A stretch of DNA of 64,000 nucleotides, taken from positions 2,366,001-2,430,000 of the forward strand of contig JAINUG010000149.1 in assembly GCA_029706075.1 (NCBI GenBank), written 5' to 3'. Position 1 is the first letter of the stretch; each line of letters starts with the position of its first letter. This DNA is from Aldrovandia affinis. Its lineage: Eukaryota > Chordata > Actinopteri > Notacanthiformes > Halosauridae. The notes below the pieces were generated by a model that was not told the origin of the DNA, made no database searches, and worked only from the letters and a program-made list of their open reading frames with translations. The position numbers were made by a program, and so were the translations under genes. Positions 56,999-64,000 of this stretch are shown one piece after another.

Positions 56999-58254
56999 TT
57001 GGTTTCACACAACACCATATACATTTCCCCATTAAAAATAGATCACATTTAACAGTTACAAAAATAAAATGTAGATAGGGAAGCTTCTTTCTGAAAGGGA
57101 GGGTTGGATGGGGGGGCGGAGAGTGGAGGGTGGGGATTGGGGGGGGAGTGGAGGTGGAGAGGGTGGGGGTCAGGGAGAGTCATTGTCCCATTTCCTTTCA
57201 TTTCACCTGAAGGTTGGAGGGACGAAAAGAGGGGGGCCAGTGGGGTACAGCGTTGGTCTCATTTCCCTTATCAAAGGCAGGCTTACTAGAGCACTGCATG
57301 GCCTATGACATCACATGCACAACTGTGGGGTAGACAGGGGAGGCAAGAAGAACTGACAGCCACATAAGTCATCACAACTCATCATCACCGTATCTAATGC
57401 GGCAGCTTCAACTCTGGGGATATATCCATCCAAAAAATAAAACAGAACAAACGCTTTCAAGTTAAAAAGTGATCTAAAAATAATGAATGCTACCCGATGT
57501 TGCAGAGTTATTTAATGCCAAGTTTTTTTAGTTTTTTTAAGTCATTCAAATGACTGTGATGAACCCAAGAGTAATGAGCTTCAGTACCACATTACTGAAT
57601 AAAGGCTAGTTCTCTTGTCTTCCTTGTTCCTATCACACACACCACATGGGCAATGCCACTGTTTTAATGCCCAAATTACACTCATAATCTTAAGCAACAA
57701 CACCATCTCCTTCAGCAATATATAAAAAATACTGTAGCAGAAATAAACCTATTTTTTTCTCTTTTCTTTAAAATACACTGACTATGAATTAGGGTGTCCA
57801 ACCAGGCCCAAACAGTGACCCTTCGAATCATATCAGAAATGCAGAACTACTGTGATCACAAGGCATGCTGGGAGAGTCCACTGTGGGAGCAGTTCACTAT
57901 GGTAGCTTTGTTATAACACTGTAGATTAAAAAAACATTTTAAACACATTGCTTTTTAAGCAGCTCAGAGTTCAAACAAATCATTATTTGTTACAAGTCAT
58001 TTCATCTGCTTATTAATTCATAAGGTTTAAAATAATTGTTGGCCTGAAAGTGTTTTAATGCCCCCTTGTGGCATGAAAGTGTGGCATGAAAGTGTACCAC
58101 CATTTACCTTTTTGGATTTTGGTTGCAAAAGTGAACACATCTCGGTATCTTTGGTAAGATATGGGTATATCAGGAATCTATTTTCATGCATATTAATAAG
58201 CTATTAATTGTGCAATACATAAGCTTAAATATAACCTGTTGTATATGAAACACC

Positions 58255-58885
58255 ATGTTGTACATAACTAAACCTACTGCCCTGTGCCATCAAGCTGCTG
58301 CAACTTGTCCAGAATACAGCCAACCGTCCACACGCTCCCAAATTCACACACGTCATTTCAGTCCACACCAGTCTCCACCGGCCTCTAGTAGCAGCACGCA
58401 TTCGATTCGAGTAGTTCATGCTGGTGCACCGGGGCATGAGGGCCACTGTTCCCTCTTACCTACAGTCACTGATCACATCGTACACCCCATTCAGATCTCT
58501 CCGATCGGCCTCCTCTGCCCAGCTGGCTGTCCCGTCTCTCTGAACACCCAGTAGCCACTTCTCGTGGACCCGCCTCTTCTCTTCCCTTTGCACTTAAGAT
58601 GGTGGAATTACCTTCCCCACTCGGTCAGGACGGCAGAATCTCTAGCCATCTTCCACAAAAGCAACCTATCTTTTCCAACTTCACCTCAATTAAAAACATT
58701 TAAAAAAATAAAAACCATTCCCTTCGCGTTGAATAAAATGTTTTTTGGCATGAACTTCAGAAACAAAGACATTAGACTGCAGCTTACTGTTTGATAGCTC
58801 AAGCAACAATCTCTATCCATGTTAATGCACTCTGCATCGCTTTGGATAAAAGCATATGCCAAATAACTAAATTGTAAATTGTAAA
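58255..58885 (+). mobile_element. L2 LINE 3' end, antisense in rilp 3' UTR
   Basis: Degenerate ORF2 C-terminus ('LLQLVQNTANRP', 'QLAVPSL', 'DGGITFPTRSGRQ') followed by the tail 'GCTTTGGATAAAAGCATATG' and a TAAATTG run-out. Related to the copies at 240-1850 and 44640-45150. Confidence 0.75.
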
Positions 58886-59048
58886 GAAAATACAACTTTC
58901 CATACAAACATGAAATATATAAAAGTGAGGAGACAGTATTGAGCACAGAGAGTTTGAGTCTTCCTTGTGGGCAGTCGGCTCCTCCCTGTGCTCTCGAATC
59001 ACATTGCGGGTCTGTCTGTAATGCTGTGGGCTGCAGGGCCGGAGGGGT

Positions 59049-61234
59049 TCAGGGAGAGCGCTGGGGCTCCATCTCCTCAGGGGGGGGCCCCGCCTCGTCA
59101 TCAGGGACGATTATCTCCCAGGATGAGCCTGGGGGTGTGTTCTGATGGATGGAGCTTCCATTGCTGGACCTGGCCAGGAAGCCAAACCTGAGGGGGGAGG
59201 GGCAATAGGTAAATGGCAGTACACACAGGTGTGTAGGTGTGTTTGTGTGTGTGGATGTGTGTGTGTGTATGTGTTTGTGTGTATAGTGCATGTGTGTATA
59301 GTGTGTTTGTGTGTGTGTGGGTCAGTGTGTATAGTGTGTTTGTGTGCGTGTGTGTTTGTGTGTATTTGTGTGTGTGTGTGTTTGTGTGTATTTTTGTGTA
59401 TGTGTGTGTGTGTGAGTGTGTGTATAGTGTGTATGCGTGTGCTTGTGTCTGTGTCTCTTACAGGTTGCGGATGCGGGACTCAGGAGCTTTGCCATCAGTG
59501 CAGTCTTTGTCAGCGTTCTCTTTGCGCTCAAATAGCGGCCCCTTGTCTTCTTCGTCACTATGGAGATAAGTCACGCCCACAGTGTCACCATAAACATCAT
59601 TCCACTGCTCATTAATGCTCAAAATAGCCTAATAGTTGTTGTTCTTTATGTTTCTTTATTCCTCGATTTGGAATTCCCAAGCACAACTGCAGGCCTGTCC
59701 CAATGCTGCAAACGTCCTGCTGCCAATTCAGCAGAGCACTTCCACTATAAGATGCACCGCAAGCTGCCACTTCTCCTCACTTTGCAGTCCACCTGCTGAG
59801 CTGCGCGGTCACTGCGCTTCACTACGCAGTCCACCTGCTGAATGCAGCAAAGGCAGCTGACACAGGCCGCCAATCGACTGGAGGAGTCGTTACTGTGCTA
59901 GGAAGCGGGGGACACCCTGCTCACTAAAACCCTCCCTCCCTGGGTGATGGGCCATGGGTATACAGTCAGGGTTTTATTCCGGACAGTGGGGGGGTCACTG
60001 CACATAGATCAAGTGCCTCGGGAGCCCCAAACCGTCTGCTGAGGCTGTGACTGACAGACACTTCTGAGGCACTATCAGCGGCTGACAAAGGATTCAAACA
60101 AAGTAAATGTATTGCAGGTAACCAATCAGTACTCATATAATGTGCAGCAGTCTGACATTAAGAGAAAAAAACATCCACATGCGCCTACACCATCCACAGC
60201 TACGAACAGAGCGCAGTGCTAGATCATTGGCTAGAGAAGGATGGATATAAAAGCTAATAATGGTGAATACCAGTTGAACTAGTTAGCTTGCTAATAAAGT
60301 GGATTAAACTTGCTGATAGTTAGCTTGCTAATAAAGGCTACGTTTACACCGTCTGATAAAAGTGACCTAATTCCAAATTCTTCACATGTGGCACGCATCA
60401 GACATGTATGATGAACGCGTAAACAGGGACAAAGCACATGGAATCTGATATTTTCAGATCCATTTTGGGTCACTTTAAAAAATAGATGTAAACAGTTGGT
60501 CAAAAAAAATGGATATAGGCAAAAAATCGGAATCAAGGCCTGTAGTGTAAACGTAGCCAAAGTGCTAATTAGCTTGCTAATAAAGTGGACTAAACCTGCT
60601 GCTAATTAGCTTGCTAATAAAGTGGATTAAATTTGCTGCTAGTTAGCTTGCTAATAAGGTGGATTCAATTTGCTGCTAGTTAGCTTGCTAATAAAGTGGA
60701 TTAAACTTGCTGCTAGTTAGCTGGCTAATACGGTGAATTAAACTTGCTGCTAGTTAGCTTGCTAATAAATGAGAAAAAGTACCCACTCTCAGATCTGCAC
60801 TAGACCCCACCCCTAACCTGCCCTACATCCCACCCACCGGCCTGCCCTAGTCCCCACCCACTGGTCTGCCCTAGTCCCCGCCCACTGGCCTGCCCTAGTC
60901 CCCACCCACTGGCCTGCCCTAGTCCCCGCCCACTGGACTGCCCTAGTCCCTGCCCACCAGCCTGCCCTAGTCCCCACCCACCAGACTGCCTTAGTCCCTG
61001 CCCACCAGACTGTCTTAGTTCCCACACTCCAGACTACCCTAGTCTCCACCAACCACACTGGCCTAGTCCCTGCCCCTAACCTGCCCTAGTTCCCACCCCT
61101 GGCTCTCTCACCTGCTGCACTGGTCCTCAGTGATGCCCAGCATCTTGGCCTTGATCACAGTCCTCTGCTTCTTTATGGCTGAGCGCACTGCTTCCAGCAG
61201 GAACCCAGGACAACGCTCATCATTCAGGATCTCC
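59049..61234 (-). CDS. rilp: RILP, Rab7-interacting lysosomal protein, C-terminal exons (partial)
   Basis: Effector that links Rab7 on late endosomes/lysosomes to dynein-dynactin and the HOPS complex. Three coding exons on the minus strand: 61234-61112, 59557-59462, 59187-59049 (stop at 59051-59049); GT-AG, phase-consistent, 118 residues visible. The first holds 'EILNDERCPGFLLEAVRSAI' and 'KAKMLGITED', the RILP homology segment that binds Rab7; then an acidic 'DEEDKGPLFERK' stretch, 'PESRIRN' followed by 'LFGFLARSS', and a Pro/Glu-rich end. RILPL1 and RILPL2 differ at the C-terminus; position next to scarf1, both on one strand, supports rilp. The first visible exon begins within a codon, so upstream exons exist but are not recognisable between 61235 and 64000; they probably lie outside the window. 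Confidence 0.88.
59225..59455. repeat. TG-rich microsatellite, rilp last intron
   Basis: Compound 'GTGTGTATAGTGTGTTTGTG' repeats filling the intron between the last two exons. Confidence 0.9.
60265..60775. repeat. 45-bp minisatellite interrupted by a MITE
   Basis: Units containing 'GTTAGCTTGCTAATAAAG' and 'GGATTAAACTTGCTGCTA' on both sides of the 223-bp element at 60336-60558, about eight units in all. Confidence 0.88.
60336..60558. mobile_element. 223-bp MITE
   Basis: Terminal inverted repeats GGCTACGTTTACAC / GTGTAAACGTAGCC (one mismatch outside the core), flanked by AAA on both sides (possible 3-bp target duplication). Internal 'TTTTCAGATCCATTTTGGGT' type sequence, no ORF. Lies within the minisatellite array at 60265-60775. 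Confidence 0.8.
60815..61085. repeat. 24-bp minisatellite next to a rilp exon
   Basis: About eleven units of 'CCCTAGTCCCCACCCACTGG' plus 'CCTG', ending about 25 bp before the donor of the exon at 61112-61234. It produces a Gly/Gln-rich shadow ORF on the minus strand. Confidence 0.92.
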
Positions 61235-61759
61235 CTGCACCAAACACACAACACATACATACAAGGTTTGGTACATACATACAACTTGTGTGTCCTTATT
61301 TCTCCCCACTGTTTTTGGTTCCTACGTTAAACAGAGGTCAATTGTTACAGTATCTGGGTTTCCCAAACTTTACGACGCCTCCCTGTTTGTATTCTGGGGG
61401 CCATAAAAAAACAACGTATGGTGCAATATGTCAGAAATGGTGGGGATCCCTGATGACTTCGATTAATTACATGTAATGAAATTAGTAGGTTCATTGCTGG
61501 TAGCTAGTTAGAAAAGTAAAGGTAAAGTTAGCTAGTTTGTGCAATGCCAGTGCGAATGTGCCGTTCAAGTCAAATTATTTACTGTCAATGCCTTGATAGT
61601 AGCTTACTTGCTTTGTGTTCTATGGGCTCAGCTCAGTTCACTCTACTACAAACTTGATAGCTGGAAGTGCACAACTTAGCCTGCTCTTCCCAAAAGCTGC
61701 TTGTGTGGGAACGCACCCACACCAGCCGTTAGTTAGAGATCAAAGCGACGTCTAGTGAG

Positions 61760-62887
61760 TAGTGATGTGCAGTTTGCAAACAATTCGTTTGAGTTGAGTC
61801 GTTCATTTTACTCATTTGATTGACCAAGTGGCACCGCCTACATCGTACTCAGCTTCCAACCAACATGTTTTTAAAAGTGATAATGTAGCGATGGATGCCA
61901 CGGAATTAAGGGTTGAGAGATTTTGCCTTTACATTTCAGTACTACTTCTTTATTTAAAATAAAGCGTGTAGTACAGGGGAAGTACAACATATGCATCGGA
62001 ATCTCATGGGGGTCATTCTCAACGCATACACAACCAGTGACGGTGATAACGTCACATACACTCAAACACATCATTCGTACGAGGGGAAAAAGGGGCTTTC
62101 ACTCAAACAACATCTTGGTTTTCATACTTGAACATTTATGAACATAACTAGGCGAACACTAAGTTTAGCTGGCCACAAGGGACCCTGGGACATGTGATGT
62201 ACGAATATGTAGTCACCTAGCATGCTACACACAAACTAAATGGAGGGCAGCTAGCATTCCTGGGGCTAAGCTAGCTGCTCACCGTTACAATAATTTATCG
62301 CATTGTGCAAAAGCATTTAAATGACACGATGTTGCAGGACATAACATTGTAAAATCAAAAGTAAACTCATTAGCTGTGGACTGCCTAAACTCGTGTTTTA
62401 TGAGTGAACAAATGGGCATTACCCTAGGCTACTGAACGAAATGAACGACAATCACAACTCTTTCAGGGCTTGAGAATAACAACTCTTGAGTTCTTCTAAT
62501 TGGGTACATCATCTAGTTGTGTTTGCTATCAGAACGATGCATTGCAATGGTTCAGCACTCATGGGCCAAGTTAATCTATCACGCCAAAGAATGGCTAACG
62601 GCAAAGTTAACCCGGCTTTGAACAAGAATCACAACATTTTCAAGTCATCGTTCGTGAACCGTTAACCCGGCTCTGAACAAGAATCACAACGTTTCTGAGT
62701 CATCGTTCGCCAACCGTTAACCCGGCTCTGAACGAGAATCACAACATTTTTTAGTCTTCGTTCACTGGTAGGGGGGTTCCTATGCGGTCTGGGGAAGTGG
62801 TGATTACTGAATCAAGTGATTGTCACTTGTCACTGAACGAATCGTTCGTGAACGAGTTAGGAAAAATAATTGAACTTCCCATCACTA
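61760..62887. mobile_element. 1.1-kb hAT-like non-autonomous element
   Basis: Ends TAGTGATG... / ...CATCACTA, with subterminal 'AATTCGTTTGAGTTGAG' and 'GAACGAATCGTTCGTGAACG' motifs. Flanks CTAGTGAG (61752-61759) and CTAGCGAG (62888-62895) form an 8-bp duplication with one mismatch. Near the right end a unit of about 60 bp ('GTTAACCCGGCT', 'AGAATCACAAC', 'CATCGTTCG') is repeated three times (about 62600-62770), a subterminal-repeat arrangement. No transposase ORF. Confidence 0.75.
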
Positions 62888-63527
62888 CTAGCGAGAAAAT
62901 TGTTTCTGTTTGGAAAAATTACCCCCCTGCAGTATTTTATCACTTGTGCAGAGTAACCATGGCAACTTCTGCAAGTGCACCAGGGGGGCTCAGCAGATTG
63001 AGGCAAAAAAAGGAGAGATGAGAAATCGCGGAGAGAAAGGTCTAAAATAATTAAATATTCTCCGGCCTGCTGTTCATTAACCAAAGTTAATCTTCCAATG
63101 TGTCAGTTAGCTACAGAGGGTTTGTATAATTGTTAAGTGTTATTTCCTGTGTCATCTCTGAAGAGCAAGAGGACAAATTCATTGTAGCTCGGTAGCTTGC
63201 TAACGTTACGGTATAAACTAGGTAAGTTAGGCTAGAAAGAGTAACTGTTACTGTTGCTGCAGCTGTATAGATTTAATATTTGGTTTTGGTTAGCTAACAG
63301 TCAAAGTACAGTGGGCTAAATAAACCATCCTGGTTTGTTAGTCACAAGGACAATATCGCCCCTGTGAGCCAGAAGAGGACACTGACAGCTAAGTCAGGGC
63401 AACCCTGATCCTTCAAACTCTACTAGGCTAGCCCTGGTTATAGCGAGAGGCCCCATCACCAAGTAACCTAGCTAACTAACCACTAATTCAAACTACTGGC
63501 CACGTGATGTCTCAATAACATTCAGAT

Positions 63528-63625
63528 CAGGGGTTCTCAGCCTTGGTCCTGGGGACCCACTGTATGCTGTTTTTTGTTAAAGCCAATCTCTTGCCCAATT
63601 AAGGCTGTTGAAAACATGTGTGCAA
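63528..63625. mobile_element. MITE-like half copy
   Basis: Begins 'CAGGGGTTCTCAGCCTTGG' and 'TCCTGGGGACCCACTGTATG', the style of end seen in fish hAT-type MITEs; a similar start occurs at 26520 ('CAGTGTTTCTCAGCCCCAG'). No matching right end found. Confidence 0.45.
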
Positions 63626-64000
63626 GTACCATCATTATTTCCTTAAACATATTTTTACACAATGCAGGTTTGGCTGGTTGCCAATTGCTCAGTGACAAGG
63701 TTTCAGTGATCAGGTGCCCAGACTTTCAACAAATAAGCCCCCACTGATTTCATCTGCCAGTCTATAATTGAATCAATTAAAAAAGGTAACCTCTTTCTAA
63801 AGGAATCATGCGTCATATAACATGATACAGAAAATGAGAGCATTAGTTTATCTGACTGATTTCAAGTTCTGAGATGTGAATATGGGACATTTATTGGTCA
63901 CGGCATGCATAGCATGCATTTATGACATAATATGGCCTTAAGGGTGTAAATAATACTTAAAAATATTTGTGAAGATACCAGGAGTATCTTAAGGAAGTAT

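Larger units (their letters stand above)
61235..64000. other. Probable rilp intron / upstream DNA
   Basis: No convincing coding exon on either strand. Contents: a hAT-like element (61760-62887), a MITE-like half (63528) and AT-rich unique DNA with scattered 'TTAGCTAGC' words. A candidate ORF at 62857-63084 lies partly over the end of the hAT-like element and has no recognisable domain. Confidence 0.5.

Overview
This window is vertebrate nuclear DNA, almost certainly from a ray-finned fish. Five spliced genes with GT-AG introns read clearly as slc13a2, sarm1, vtn, scarf1 and rilp. The repeats are typical of fish: L2 and other non-LTR LINEs, tRNA-derived SINEs, a decayed Tc1/mariner element, several short hAT-like and Harbinger-like elements, a chromodomain Ty3/gypsy retrotransposon and very many mini- and microsatellites. 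The species cannot be named from the sequence. No prokaryotic-type operon, CRISPR array or viral genome is present.

Layout. 1-7.6 kb: L2 remnant, minisatellites, a hAT MITE and a larger hAT-like insertion. 7.7-19.1 kb: slc13a2 on the minus strand, 12 coding exons (585 aa), its introns filled by minisatellites, a Tc1 pseudogene, a SINE and a Harbinger-like MITE. 19.1-25.3 kb: repeat-rich intergenic DNA with no recognisable gene. 25.3-34.0 kb: sarm1, minus strand, 8 coding exons (758 aa). 34.0-36.1 kb: spacer between sarm1 and the divergently transcribed vtn. 36.1-40.8 kb: vtn, plus strand, 8 exons (588 aa), with mucin-like and polyglutamine expansions. 42.1-56.5 kb: scarf1, minus strand, 11 exons (900 aa), with a 6.3-kb gypsy element antisense in intron 3. 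57.0-64 kb: rilp, minus strand; only its last three coding exons are recognisable and the 5' part must lie beyond the window.

The genes do not form one pathway. slc13a2 is a sodium-coupled dicarboxylate carrier, sarm1 an NAD-cleaving axon-degeneration enzyme, vtn a secreted adhesion protein, scarf1 an endothelial and phagocyte scavenger receptor, and rilp a Rab7 effector on late endosomes and lysosomes. From general knowledge, slc13a2, sarm1 and vtn are close neighbours in mammals, and scarf1 is next to rilp; here both blocks lie side by side. Exon boundaries were placed by hand from splice signals, reading-frame phase and protein similarity. Every intron in the four complete genes is phase-consistent, so the coding structures are firm; UTR ends and promoters are not.

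I found no wholly new system. The observations most worth following are minisatellites that have copied or contain 5' splice sites (slc13a2 intron 6, scarf1 intron 6), a probable GC-AG intron in sarm1, the mucin/polyQ expansion of vtn, and a gypsy element whose LTRs look young but whose pol carries at least six frame breaks.
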